Notes: generated by a model from the letters alone, not told the origin. Positions 23,856-35,743 are shown, counted from the stretch's first letter. The stretch is DNA of 64,000 nucleotides from Allomyces macrogynus ATCC 38327 (GCA_000151295.1 GG745356.1:131334-195333), one strand, 5' to 3'. Program-made: numbers and translations.

Positions 23856-25553
23856 ATGCCGTCGCGCCGCCGCCGCCGCACTCCGTCGCGAGCGCGGTCC
23901 ACGTCGCGCCCAGCTGCAGCTGCTCGTCCTGCGAGCGCCAGCGCGCCCGCCGAGCCGATGCCCAGCCGCGCCACCCCGGCGCGAACGACACGTATCATCC
24001 CGGCGCACCTGGTCTCGAACCTGCGGCTCTACAAGTACGCGGGCGCAGACAAATCGCTGGTCTCGCGGTATATCTTGCAGCCGTACTGGACCGCGTTGGT
24101 CGAGTGGGTGCCGATGTGGATGGCGTATGTACCCTCAATCTCTTGAGACCGTGGTGCATATCGTTGATACGCCGTGCGGACGGGGGGACGTAGACCGAAT
24201 CTCGTGACGCTGATCGGGTTCGCTTTTATTGTGGCCAATGTCTTGATGACGCTGTGGTGGTCGCCGGATTTGGTGACGCCGTTGCCGCGGTGGTGTTATT
24301 TCGTGTACGTCCACGACGGTGCGCGGGGTCGCGATCAAGTCGCGGAACGACTGACGTGCGCGGGATGGCAACGTAGGTTCGGGCTCGGGCTGTTCATTTA
24401 CCAGTCGCTCGACGCAAGTACGTTCGTTTGTTCATTCTCGCGACGCCGTGCCACACCGGATTCGCGAAGAACTGACATTCCCGTCTGCGTGTGTAGTCGA
24501 CGGCAAGCAAGCACGCCGCACCGGCCAATCCGGCCCACTCGGCGAGCTCTTCGACCACGGGTGCGACGCGCTCAACACGACCATGTCGGTGCTCATGGTC
24601 GCGCCCGCGCTCGGGTACGGCCAGTCGCCGTGGCTGCTCGTGAGTCTCGGGTGCAGTGCGTACCGTTCGCCTTCGCTGCTTGTGCGGGTAGTGCGTGGTT
24701 CTGACCGTTTGGAACGATGTGGTAGCGCTCGCCAACTTCTATCTGACCACGTGGGAAGAGTACCATACGGGGGTGCTCTACCTTGGGTTGATTTCCGGGC
24801 CCGTGGAAGGGATTCTGATGATTGTTGCGGTGCTCGTGTCGACGGGCATCTTCGGTCCGTTCTTCCCTCCACTCTCCACCCGCACTCGCTCGCCTTCGCC
24901 CGCGCACCCCGCTCACCCTTCCTTGTAGGCCCGTCCATGTGGCACCAACCCCTCCTCGGCCTCCCCCTGACCTCGTTCGACCTGACCATGGCCGCAGGTA
25001 TTCTCGTCATCTTCATTAACCTTGCCACGTCGATCCAGAACGTCGTCCGCGCCACGCGATCGCTGCAGCCGATCACTGGGCTCGCGCCGTTCCTGGTCGC
25101 GTGCGCGACCGTTGCGAGTTGGGCGTTTGCGTCGCCCTGGTTGCTGAAAGAGGGCGGGAACGTGCCCTTGATGCTCTGGATCACGGCATGGTTTGGGCAC
25201 CTGGTGGGGACGATTATCTTGGCGCATGTTGTGAAAGATGAACGGTTCCCGTACTTGGCGAGTTGGGGGAATTTGCGGATGGCGGTGCTGGGCGCGGCGG
25301 TGGCGGTTGGAGGGTACTTGGTTGGGTACGGTTTTGGATGTTCATCTTGCTTTGTCGAAGATGCTGATGCTGACTTGGTTCGGTGTGGAGCGCTCCGCTG
25401 GTCCCGCGCACCGTCGAAGTCGGGTACCTCTACGTCTGCGCGGCCATGGCGTGGATCACCTACGCGCGGTTTGCGTCGCGCGTGATTGCCGATATCTGTG
25501 ACGAGTTGGATATTTGGTGCCTGACCATCAAGCACCCGAAAAAGCAGGCCTGA
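23856..25553 (+). CDS. Choline/ethanolamine phosphotransferase (CDP-alcohol phosphotransferase)
   Basis: Final step of the Kennedy pathway in the ER or Golgi: CDP-choline or CDP-ethanolamine plus diacylglycerol gives PC or PE (CPT1/EPT1 type). I resolve seven exons: 23856-24124, 24194-24304, 24377-24417, 24497-24639, 24692-24854, 24929-25325 and 25391-25553. All are in phase and encode 428 aa. The start reads as an Arg/Ser-rich N-terminus, then [20 protein letters not shown]. The signature DG-x2-AR-x8-G-x3-D-x3-D is complete as [20 protein letters not shown] followed by [20 protein letters not shown] and the ending [16 protein letters not shown] are typical. Several hydrophobic helices follow. 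Introns are 51-79 nt; the 41-nt third exon is unusually small. Head-group preference cannot be read from the sequence. Confidence 0.94.
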
Positions 25554-25792
25554 GCCTGTCCGTCCGGCTGCGCGTCGTCGTGCTGACCCTTCTCCACCCC
25601 GTTTTTGTCCGTTTTTGGCATTGTATTGTATTGATTGTCCCTCGAATTAGACCGTGTGAAGATGCTTCTCTGCTGCTGCTGGGCTCCATCTCCTCCGGCG
25701 CCCCCGTCGCGGCGCCGCTAATTCATCCCGTCTTCGGCCTCGCTTCGTGCCCGTTCGTCATCATGCGATCCCACCCACGCATCGACCGACTC

Positions 25793-27376
25793 CTACCGCA
25801 CCGTGTACGCCGACCACGGCCGCGTCCGCAGCCCCTCCAACTCCTCCTCCCGCACCTCCCGCATTCGCCCACCACCAGCACTGATCTCCCAGTCCCGGTC
25901 GCCGTCCTGCTGCGTGAACGTATACACCGTGTCAGGCATCACGTACCGCGCATACGGCTGCATCCGCGCCGAACTTAGCCGGTCGGGCATGAACCGGCGC
26001 TCGACGTACCCGTGCTCGTCGTAGGGCACACCGCTGTGCACGACGCGCGACGCGGCCAGCATCTCGCGGTGCACACGGTCCGACTCAGCACGGTCGCGGT
26101 CGCGTTGCGCGGTCAGGTGGAACAGACGGTCGGCGAGGTCGGCTTGGCGCGCGGCAATGTCGCGCTAACATTGTTCGGAAGGTCAGTCTCCATCTGCGCA
26201 TCGGCCATGAGAGACCAGACGTATCAGCGGCATCCACCCGCCGCTCCTCGCGCACAATGCCGCCAAATCGGCCACCGCCGACGCGGCCCGGCGCGCCGCG
26301 TGCCGCGCGCGCCGCACCTGCCACGTGAGCGTGCAATTCGCGTCGAGCAACGCCGCCGCAGACGTTGGGTCGACCGCCGCCGCGGAGGGTTGGAGAGAGA
26401 GGGTGGGGGCGCGGTCGACGGGCGCGGTTGCGGGACGCACCGTCGGACTGCGCGGTGGGGTCGTGACGGCGGCAGGTTCGGCGACGGCGGCAGGGGCCGC
26501 GGGGGTCAGACCGAGGACGCTGCCAGTGATGGGGACCGCAGCGGCCGTGGAGGGCGGCGAGGGCGACCGCGAGGAAGTAGTGGATGTCGCGGGTTCCGCG
26601 GCCGTCGACGTCCCCTTGCGCGGCGCGGCGGTCGCGGATCCGGCGACCGAGACCGTCGAGATCGACCGTTCCTAAAACGTCCCAGCGCGTCGCGTCAGCC
26701 CCAAGCCCGCCGTCAGATGCGAGATCCGCCGTACCTTTTCGACCGTCGGATACGGGCTGAATGGGCCCGACAGCATCGGACTCGCCAGGTCCACGTTCTC
26801 TGCAACGTCCGGGACCGACGGGACCTCAGGTGACGGCGACCGCGCCGTGGTATCGATGCGGAGCCCCGGTAGCGGCGCGGCGCGGGCCGCAGAAAGGTCG
26901 GTCTCGGCGCGCGTCAGCTCGGTCTCGACGAGCAACAGGTCGGGCTCCTCGACCTGTGGCACGATCGGACGCGGCGCCGGTTGCTCCGGCTCGCGCAACT
27001 TCGCGAGCGCCGCCGCCGGCGCGAGCGTGTCCCACATCGACACGGGCACAACTGCCGGCCGGCTCGGGATCGGCGGCCGCTCACGCACCGTCGGCTCTGC
27101 GAGATCAATTAGCGGCGGGTGCGACGCGGTCTGCGGGAACGTTCCCGGCGGCGGCGACTTGTGGCCCGCCGGCGCGGGCGCGGGCGCGGGCGCGGGCGCG
27201 CGGTGCAGGTCCGTGAGCGGCGGGTACTGCAGTCCACGCGGCGCGGCGATCGGTTGCGGTGGCGAGCTCGCGGCTGCGCCGGTGGGCTGGTGGAACGACG
27301 GCGGGTGGCCGACCCACTCGTAGGTGGATGTGCGCGAGTGTGGGGCGGATTCGGAGGACATGTCGTTGCCCATCAT
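25793..27376 (-). CDS. Unknown, largely disordered protein with conserved-looking C-terminus
   Basis: I do not recognise the family. Three exons join in phase 0: 27376-26735, 26671-26216 and 26164-25793, giving 489 aa. The first intron (26734-26672) is clear, with GTACGG, GCTGACG branch and TTTTAG. The second (26215-26165) uses a weak GTCTCT donor and is less sure. The N-terminal two thirds are Pro/Ala/Ser-rich, with an (AP)n stretch and a short Leu/Glu helix (LLLVETELTRAETDLSAARA). The last 150 residues are different: a probable coiled coil (RDIAARQADLADRLFHLTAQR) followed by HSGVPYDEHGYVERRFM, YARYVMPDTVYTF and EEELEGLRTRPW. No membrane segment is seen. It could be a cytoskeletal or vesicle adaptor, but this is a guess from composition only. 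Confidence 0.6.
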
Positions 27377-27587
27377 CGTTCTCTTGCGGGTGGTTGGTTG
27401 GAGTTTGGTGTGAGTGGGTGAGGGGAGAAGGGATCGGCGCGGAGAGACGGGGTGCGTGGGGAGGTGGTGCGAACGCGGCCGGCGCTGCTGGGCGTGACTG
27501 GGGGGGGGGGACGCATCACGACCGCCATCACGCCGCGTGTCTTGGCCGCGGTGAAACCGTCTCACCGTCATTTCGGGAGACCAAGCA

Positions 27588-27660
27588 AGAAGAGAGAAAG
27601 AGAGAGAGAGCGCGAGAGCGAGAGCGAGAGAGAGAGAGCGAGAGAGAGAGCGAGAGAGAA
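27588..27660. repeat. GA-rich purine microsatellite
   Basis: About 70 bp of AGAGAG/GCGAGA on the plus strand with regular CG interruptions, followed by an A-run (about 27666-27675). It lies between the start of the 25793-27376 gene (minus strand) and the 3' end of the next minus-strand gene, so it could sit in a promoter or long 5' UTR as a CT-tract. Confidence 0.8.
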
Positions 27661-27799
27661 CACGCAAAAAAAAAACGCAAGACGCACACACGTCTTTCCC
27701 GGGTCGATGTATTAATTGACGATTTCTCATTGGCACGATTTCAACACGCCTTTCCCTTGCTATGTACAACGCCGCCGTCGCCGACGACGACGGGGCCGT

Positions 27800-29291
27800 C
27801 TAGCCCAACAGTGGCTGCCGCTCGCCGTCCACCACCACCTCCGGCACCTCCCCCTCATCTGCGTGCAGCGCCAGCACCTGTCGCCTCCTCCACCTCCCCA
27901 CCAACACCGGCAACAGCGACAGCGCGCCCAACATCCCCATCGCGGCCACATTCAGCGGCGTCCACAGGCGGAACTTATCCTCGGTCAAGTCCTGCAGCGA
28001 CGCGCCCGCATGGACATAGACAAACCCCGGCGGCATCACGCCCAAAAACGTGCCTGCAAAGAACACGCGCAGCGGTACGCCGAGGTGTGGCGCGGCCACG
28101 TTCACGAGCCAGTTAGGGAACAGCGGCGTGACGCGCAAGAACACCATGTACGGCAGCAGATCGTGCGCGTGGCGGTCGACTTCGCGGCGCCAGGCGGCGA
28201 CGCGCAATGGCGAGAGCCGCGAGACGACGGCGCGGCCGCACGCGCGCGCGAGTATGTAGCACGCGGACGCGCCGATCGCGGAACAGGCCGAGACGAGCAG
28301 CAGGGCGACCGGGAGCGGGTAGAGGGCGCCGGCGAGGAGACTGTGCAATGGGTTTGTGATTGAGGTCAGCGCGCGAAAATAGTTTGAAGAAGGAGCAGCA
28401 GCAGCGCACGCACGTCAGCATCAGGCTGCCTGGTATCGCAAACGTTTGCAGAAACGTGAAGAGCACCGCGTACGCGGCCATGACCGTCGTGCGGTGCGTC
28501 GACGCCAACCCTGCCACTTCGCCCGCGACTTGCTTGAGCTGCGCGATCGAGTGCGGCAGGCGAATGTGTTGCCGTTGGCTACCGGCGCGTGTCAGTTCGT
28601 GCGCAAAGCAGTTCATCCAGGTCAATCCATCGCGGAAACACACATTGGCGTGAGCGGCGGCGCCGTGACGGCCACGACGGCGAGTAAGATCGCGTAGACG
28701 GCCACGACCGACAGTGCTGCGAGCGCCGGGTGGATTCTGGGTGGTGGTGCGAGTTGCAAGTCCTCCTCCTGGTTCTCGCGCGTCTCCATGTCGTCGCTGT
28801 CGCTGGCAATCTCGACAACTGTATCGCCCGTGAGCGTCGACCCGGCCGAGCTACTCGCGCCATCGGCCGCGCCCGCGTCCACTTGCACGTTTTTTATCGT
28901 GACGGCCGGTCGGAATGTGCGCATCACCGTCTCGCGGAATCCCGGCACACCATCGCCACATGGGGCCGGCGACCGGTGCAGCGAGCAGCTGGCAGTCGTC
29001 GTCTGGTTCGGTAGCTTTGGGCACCGCGAGAATCGTGCCGTAAGACGGGAATGTCGGCGGCCGTGACCGGCTCCTCGGGCGAGCGGGTAGTAGGCCTGGA
29101 CAGCGCGGGCGCGAGGAGACGGTGACGGCCGCGTCCGCACTGTGCGAACGCGGCGCGCGGCGGGATGGCAGCGGCGGAGAAGCGGTCACGGACAGCGTTG
29201 CGGGGAGCGCGGCATTGGGAGACGCGCAGGATCGACGGGTATCGTCGTCGTGGTTGCTGGTGGGAGGTGGAGCGGGTGTCGGTGGATGCAT
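27800..29291 (-). CDS. TMEM41/TVP38 (DedA, VTT-domain) membrane protein, paralogue A
   Basis: VTT-domain proteins of the TMEM41B/VMP1/Tvp38 group act as ER or Golgi lipid scramblases in trafficking and autophagy; which role applies here is unknown. Four exons (29291-28928, 28881-28644, 28578-28414, 28340-27800) join in phase to 435 aa. After a disordered N-terminus comes a first helix (HPALAALSVVAVYAILLAVV). Then comes the VTT core: YAVLFTFLQTFAIPGSLMLT, LLAGALYPLPVALLLVSACS, and FLRVTPLFPNWLVNVAAPHL with the family's F-x-R-x-x-P-x-x-PN-W-x-x-N signature. The first intron is only 46 nt with a GTGATG donor and is the least certain. The start at 29291 is chosen because the frame ahead is low complexity. 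A second family member is at 52193-53513. Confidence 0.85.
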
Positions 29292-29879
29292 CGTGGTAGT
29301 GGTGGTGGTGGTTGCTCGTGGAGAACGAGCAAGTGGACGATGCCCACCTTTTGATGGGCGCGTCTCGCTCGGTCTTGAACAACAACGTTGCCGGAGAGCG
29401 GGGTTATCGTCCACGTTCAAAGTTGCCGAGCGGGACGGGACGACGTGGGGCCGTGGGGACCGGACGATGGACCCGCCCTGAGGTTGCTGCGAGGCGTTGC
29501 CAAGAGACGTGCCAGGCAGGGCCCTGCTCGCCGGCCGTGGATCCGGTCATCTGCTGCACGCCGTCGTGAACTCGGCTCACCATGCCAATCGCAGCGTCAG
29601 CGGCGCTGTCGCGTGGTCAGTTACTGCGCGCGGACACGCGGCGGCGGTGCGGCGACAGGCCAAGCGACAGGCCGGTTGTTCGTGGCGTTGGCAAGTTCAT
29701 CTCGCCTTTCGTGAGAGACGCGTGTGCCTGGTCCCTGGACAGTTATGACACCGATCACACCTGACTCTGGCCCACCGCACACACCGCAAATCGAGGGGGT
29801 GGGCACACCGGTCCATCCGTTTGCCGCGACACCATTCTGGTTCCCTCTCCCCCCTTTACGCTCACCACACCTATCCATC
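29292..29879. promoter_or_regulatory. Divergent promoter region of TMEM41-like gene and RPL10A
   Basis: A 588-bp gap between divergent starts. A C/T-rich tract (about 29838-29880) immediately precedes the RPL10A ATG, as is common for ribosomal protein genes. No gene is supported. Confidence 0.4.
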
Positions 29880-30942
29880 ATGAGCAAGGTCAGCACGGCA
29901 TCCTGCCGCGAGACGGTTCGCACCGTGCTCGCCGCCTCGGAGGAGAAGAAGCGCAACTTCACCGAGACGGTTGAGCTGCAAATCGGCCTCAAGAACTACG
30001 ACCCGCAGCGCGACAAGCGTTTCTCGGGCGTTGTCAAGTATGTCTCTCTACGTTCAACTCGCTGCAATTTCAACGGCCCTCGCGACGATTTTATGGCTAT
30101 CTCAACGGCGATTTTCGGATTTGGCGACGGCGACTCCGACGGCGACGGCGATTCCAGCGACTACCCGCAATCAAACAGTCGCAATGCCGTTGACTCGACG
30201 TCAGCTCGTTTGCGCGGGGTTTCGCTCGAAACGGCGGTCGTCGCGGTGCCCATGGTGATTTTGCGCTGATTCCGCTGACTCCCACCGATTCGCCGCTCGT
30301 GGGGGCTCCCGTTGCGCTGGAACCGTTTATTGCCGTCGTCTCGCTGTCATCGTCGTGATCGCCGTTTTTGACCGCCGAAGTCACTCCCGAAACCCGCTTT
30401 TCACAACTCGAATCGCTCGCAAACTGACCGTTCCACCCGTTTTCAACAGGCTCCCCAACATCCCGCGCCCGAAGATGAAGGTGTGCATTCTCGGCGACGC
30501 CTTCCACTGCGACGCGGCCAAGAAAGTCGGTCTCGAGTTCATGTCGGTCGAGGACCTCAAGAAGCTCAACAAGAACAAGAAGCTGATCAAGAAGCTCGCC
30601 AAGAAGTACGATGCCTTCCTGGCCTCGGAGGCGCTGATCAAGCAGATTCCGCGTCTTCTCGGCCCCGGTCTCCACAAGGCCGGTAAGTTCCCGACGCCGA
30701 TCTCGCACTCGGACGACATCACGGTCAAGGCCGACGAGCTGCGCTCGACGATCAAGTTCCAGCTCAAGAAGGTGCTGTGCCTCGGTGTTGCCGTTGGCCA
30801 CGTTGCCATGACCGAGGACCAGCTGGTCGCGAACATCATGCTCGCGGTCAACTTCCTCGTGTCGCTGCTCAAGAAGAACTGGCAGAACGTCAAGTCGCTC
30901 TACGTCAAGAGCACCATGGGCAAGCCGCAGCGCCTCTACTAA
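29880..30942 (+). CDS. RPL10A: 60S ribosomal protein L10a (uL1)
   Basis: L1-stalk protein of the large subunit that guides E-site tRNA release. Exon 1 (29880-30037) reads [20 protein letters not shown] and [20 protein letters not shown]. Exon 2 (30450-30942) starts [20 protein letters not shown] and ends [12 protein letters not shown]. Together they give 216 aa, the normal length. The intron (30038-30449; GTATGT...CAACAG) is 412 nt, several times longer than other introns here. Ribosomal-protein introns often hold snoRNAs, but I found no convincing C/D or H/ACA boxes in it. Confidence 0.97.
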
Positions 30943-31956
30943 GCGGGTTTCGCGTGGTCCCTTCGTTGGGGTTACCGACCGGGAGCAGAGTACCAAGGCG
31001 TGCTGCGGGCCTCACGGCTCGTGGCGCGTCGTTGGGAGCCGATTGGTGTTCATGATGGAGCAATCAAACGTTTATGGAGCGTGGTTGCTTTTCATTGTGG
31101 ACGTCTGTCGGCGAACCATTTGTGCGTTGGCTGTGGTCAGGTTTCGACGTTGAGGAGGTTCATCTGCCAGGCCAGGTCTCGTTCGTCGCGATCGATTCGC
31201 ATCCCCAATCCATCAAGGCAGGTCACTTTCGCATTGTCATGTCCCCTCGTGACATCCGTTACGGTTGGCCTCTCAGACTTTGGTTGGGTGGACTTTTGTA
31301 GGGAAAGAATGAACCCGTGTTTTCTTGCGTTTGGGACGTTAGTCGACCAGTCCGGTCTGGGAGCGCTTCCCTGGGCGATCGGGGAAACTGAGGGTTCCGT
31401 TGGTCGGGTGGGAAAATGGTGGTGTGCTCATCGCAACGCGTGGCGTGATGACACGAGGCCTGTCCACCGCACGCGTTCGAACCGTCACTGCGCGTCGCGC
31501 CGTGGATGTGATCTGTCAAAGTCTGTCGACACTCAACCCCATCGGTTGCGATGCCGTCGTCGTGGTATTCGTGTTCTGCACCAATGGCAAAGGCCAGCAA
31601 CAGCCAACTGCCCACACCTCGCAGCCTGCGCGACGCACCATGGCCAGACTCGACCCGCCGCCCAAACTGCTGCTCTTCCTCTTCCACGGTCGTTCAGCCG
31701 CTCCAAGCGCCTTTGCGCCGCCACTCGCTCTCTGTACCCGCTCCTCGCGCGCTCTTGCGGCTCGCCGCGTCGCTCAGTGCCGCTCCGCTCTCTGGGCACT
31801 CATGGTTCAAGTCAAACCTCAGCGAGCCCGTCCACTTTGTCCTTCAACAGCATCACGGTCGAAACGTCGGCACATGTGTACTTGATCCCTTCCACGACCC
31901 TTCCTCCTACAAACCTGGATCCAGACGCAATGTCCTGACCATACTCGTGTTTTTAG
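30943..31956. other. Unresolved region upstream of membrane-protein locus
   Basis: Holds the RPL10A 3' flank and probably the 5' exons of the locus at 31957. The frame around 31815-31930 (LSFNSITVETSAHVYLIPST) has coding-like codons. A signal-peptide-like stretch (ALLRLAASLSAAPLSG) is in another frame near 31745-31795. I cannot connect them reliably. Confidence 0.3.
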
Positions 31957-33644
31957 CGGAGTCCTCTGCAACCTGACCACCTCGACATCCGGCTTATGCT
32001 TGGCCTTGTCAGACGCTCAACATCCCGCCCGGCACTCTGATCACGGCGCCCAACCGCGCCCAACTCACGGCATCCTCAATTCCTCGGCTGACGAAGGTTG
32101 GCATGGCGACGCGCCCACTCTCAAGTACCAGCCGACCGACCGCCTACCGCGTGCGCATGTCGGCGTGCCTACCATCTTCTGCTCCCGATTGGATCGGGCC
32201 AGTTTGACTGCCAACGATGTTGTCAAGTTTGGTACGCTCCTTTTCCCCGCGTTTTATCGGCCGGGGTCGGGGTTGATCTCTTTTGAGGTCTTGGTCGTTG
32301 TCGCCTTCATCATGTTCTCTACCATGTTCAAGAAACGTGACAAGACGGGCGTGATGCGCAGCACGTCCCATCTCAAGACAGCCCTGTCGTTCGTGGTGTG
32401 GATTGTGCGCGACCTCGAGGGGCTCGTGCGGCGGATTCCGCGGCTCGTCACGGCGCGCGTCACATTTCCCCGGCGTTCGGTCCCGCACGTCGAAGATTTG
32501 ATCGACGAGGGGATCGCGTCGGACGGGGCGGTTCTTCCGGCTGCGCGTGGCGCTCTCCTCTGCAAGACGACGATCACGTTTTCCGACGATGTGGACGCCG
32601 TGGGAGCGGAAGCGGAACGATCGCGCACAACGTCCCCGTCGTCGCGGCACTTGCGCCCCATGCCACTGATTCCGCCCAATTTGACGCGTGCCGCCACGGA
32701 TCCGTGGATCGCCACGACCAGTACTCGGGCGCACTCGCCGCTGTCGGCGCGGTGCGATCGCGACCGCGGCCGCAATCACGCCGAGGCCTTGACCGATGTG
32801 GTGATTCACGGGCATCCGCACGAGGTCGCCTCCATTGGGCGCCATGTGCGAGCGCTGCTCGGGCAACGATCACAATGACGACTCGGCCGAGTTTGACGCG
32901 ATTGCCTCCGTGTTGCAGTGCACGTCAGCTGCTTTACCTGCCGGCAAAAGTGGCTCGCCCGCGGGTGATGAAGAGTCGGCACTGCGTGGCCGCAGTCGTA
33001 CGCGCGTTGGCGCCGCGTGCGGCCCGTTGGCGCCGTCGAGTGGACTCGCTTATGCGCCCCAGACCCCAGTCCGTCCTGCTGCTGCCGGCGACCGTGTCAC
33101 TCAGCTCCGCGCCTCTGCGGTGGCGGCCGGGTTTGCCTTCCGCACCATGAGCGCTGATTGCGCCGCGACCTCGGCCACCGCTACCGTCACCACGCTTCCA
33201 AATTTTCCAGGACCGATTTCGCACGCGCTTCACGTTCATGGCAGTCACGGTGAGGGCAATCTCGCGGAGCCGCCGGTCTCACCGCCCTTGCGCCGGCTCC
33301 ACTCGTTGCCGCCGCGCCCGACGTTTGGACACGCCGTGCGGGATCCCGCGATGTACCCGCAGGCCGCCAGCGCGACCGTTTCGACTGCAACCGCGAGCAA
33401 CTCGACGGCAACTTCGTGCTCAAGTGACCCAGATCCTGTGGTGCTCGGTCAACCACTGCCTCCATCGCCGCGCACTCCCATTTCGCAGACCACGTCGACT
33501 CGCCCTGCGGCGCCCGGTGCGCCGCGCCGGTCCGCGTCGGCCCATGCGCTCGGGTCAGCGGCATTGGCTGATTGTGCCGCAACCAGTTTGCGAGCAAGCG
33601 CGGCACGTGGCGGCGCCCGCGACGGCCATGACCGTCCGCCGTGA
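31957..33644 (+). CDS. Candidate single-pass membrane protein locus, frame broken
   Basis: I do not recognise the product. A 3' splice site (branch GTCCTGACC, TTTTTAG at 31956) opens a coding-like exon GVLCNLTTSTSGLCLAL. The coding signal then moves between frames without room for an intron: QTLNIPPGTLITAPNRAQL in one frame near 32010-32070, then from about 32080 to 32878 a long frame with one hydrophobic helix (GLISFEVLVVVAFIMFSTMF) followed by KKRDK. Another G/C-ending frame overlaps at 32835-33644 (starting MGAMCERCSGNDHNDDS) and reads Pro/Ser-rich to its stop. The best interpretation is a surface protein with a beta-rich ectodomain, one helix and a disordered tail, interrupted by at least one indel. 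Whether that is decay or sequencing error is open. Confidence 0.4.
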
Positions 33645-34359
33645 TACGGCACCCGGTATCCTCCCGTCGCCTGCACCCACGGATCCCGCTACGCCGGCGA
33701 CTGCCTTGACCCCGTCTGCACGCAAAGCGCGCTGGATGCCGATGACCCCGCAGATGCGGGCAAGGGATCAAAGATATAGGCAAGGGGAGATAGAGCACAG
33801 GAATATGGACAATGGATAACAGTTCGGCTTGACAACTAGGAGCGACAGGTTGTTAGTGATACTCGTCTTTACAAGTGCGATATTTGTACGTGATTTGTCG
33901 GTGGGAGACGTGAGGGACATTGACTGTTCACGTCACGCATTAGTCGCGTGCGTGAGTAGACTGGATGATTGCTGTGATCACAGTTTTGCGCATTCCGACG
34001 TCGCCGCGTCTTCCACGACGACGTCGAACCTGGATCCGCTCGTCCCTTCCGCAGAGGCAACAACAACCTGCTGCAATCCGTCCCTGGCACTCGCTCACCC
34101 GCGCCCGAGCATCGCGCGGTCCCCCGCATCCCACGCTCTCTCTCCGCAGCTGCGTCCAACCTCGCGTGCCCTCCACCCGACTCGATTCGCTGCGCGTCTG
34201 GCCGCGGTAGAACGACGACGAGCGACTTTCTTCAAGAACACTTCGTTTGTGTGCTTTGACGCAGACTGATCACCGACTCGTGTGCGCGTGCCGCACTCGA
34301 TTTCCCTCCCCGCCACTTCTCGTTTGACCCCCGAACCCAACGGCAAGTGGTGGTTCGGT
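33645..34359. other. Intergenic upstream of ORT1-type carrier
   Basis: No supported gene. An A/T-richer patch (about 33770-33960) may belong to 3' UTR and promoter sequence. The frames seen are short. Confidence 0.4.
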
Positions 34360-35743
34360 ATGACCCATGGTGGCGACTCTCATGATCTCAATGGACGGCC
34401 GGCGGCGTGGGCAGCGTTGCGCGATGTCGCGTTTGGTTCGATCGCGGGCGTGTGCGGCAAGATTGTCGAGTTCCCGGCCGACACCGGTACGGAGTCGTCG
34501 TGTGTGCCCAGGAAATGAACGCGGATGGTGCACTGACTCGCTACCGCCGGATCGCACAGTGAAAGTTCGACTCCAGAGCCAGCCCATGACGTCCGGCGCC
34601 GGCCGACCGAAAATGTACACGGGCTCGGTCGATTGCTTCCGCAAGATTGTGCACAAGGAGGGTGTGCGTGGCCTCTACAAGGTACGCTGTTTCGTTTATC
34701 TGATTCTCGCTTTCGCCGTCGTTCCCCTCCGCTCACGCGCGATCCACGACCAGGGCCTCGCCTCGCCTCTTGTCGGTGCCGTTCTTGAAAATGCGACCCT
34801 ATTCGTCAGCTACAACGCCATCCAGAACGCGATCCGATCCAACACCGACGCCGACCCGGACGTGCCGCTGACGCTCCCGCAGCTCTTTACGGCGGGCGCG
34901 CTCGCGGGCACCGTCGCGTCGTTTTTGCTCACGCCGATCGAGCTCGTCAAGTGCAAGCTGCAGGTGCAGGAAATGGGCCACCAGCTCGGCACTGGTTCGT
35001 CCGTCTCGGCCGCGGTATCCTCCTCGTCGTCGTCGTCGTCGTCTTCCGCCGCCGCGGCCGTCAGCACCGCACAGAAGCGGCACTACACGCAGCCATCAGC
35101 CCCCAAGAAGATCGCGGTTCCGCTCGCGTCGCCGCTGCTGGCCAGTATGGCGACGCACTCGTCGACTCCCGCACCCGCCATCACCACCAAGAAGCCCGTC
35201 GCGACGGGCCCGATCCGGTACCGCGGCCCGATCGACGTGATCCGACACACTTACGCGACGCACGGCGTGCGCGGCTTCTACCGCGGCCACGTCGGCACGA
35301 TGCTGCGCGAGACCGGCGGGTCGGCCGCGTGGTTCGGCGTCTACGAAGTGGCGATTCAGCAGTTCATTCGGTACCGCGGCGCGTCGTCCAAGGCCGACCT
35401 TGCGGTCCCGGAACTGCTCGCGGCAGGTGCGCTCGCGGGCGTGTCTTACAACGTGGTTCTGTTCCCGGCCGACGTGATCAAGTCGCGACAGCAGACGGCC
35501 GAGGAGTTGGCCGCGGCCGCGGTGGCCCGCGCACAGCGGTCCGGGAACGCGCATGCGGTCGCCGAGGCGACGCGAGCGGCCAAGGAGGCGGCGCGCGCCG
35601 GGTTCTTGGCGGTCGGGCGAAACTTGTACCGCGCCGAAGGGTGGGCCGGGCTGTACCGCGGGTGCTGGGTCACGGTCGTCAAGTCGACGCCGACGTCGGC
35701 GGTCATCTTTGGCGTCTACGAGATGCTGAATCGGTGGCTGTGA
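34360..35743 (+). CDS. ORT1: Mitochondrial ornithine carrier (ORT1/ARG11-like, SLC25 family)
   Basis: Inner-membrane carrier exchanging ornithine and related basic amino acids, linking matrix and cytosolic steps of arginine synthesis. Exons 34360-34486, 34560-34681 and 34754-35743 join in phase to 412 aa. All three carrier repeats are visible: FGSIAGVCGKIVEFPADT/VKVRLQSQ, LLTPIELVKCKLQVQ and VLFPADVIKSRQQT. The segment GLASPLVGAVLENATLFVSY and LRETGGSAAWFGVYE are characteristic of the ORT1 subgroup. The first intron splits the first signature between PADT and VKVR. The protein is longer than usual (about 300 aa) because of a Ser/Ala/Pro-rich insertion of about 70 residues after the second signature (with a TCG-repeat run of Ser), and an Ala-rich insertion in the third repeat. 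Start is the first ATG of the frame. Confidence 0.9.

Noticed and set aside
30038..30449. Intronic C/D snoRNA
   Set aside because: CTGA boxes occur but no good RTGATGA box or terminal stem was found.
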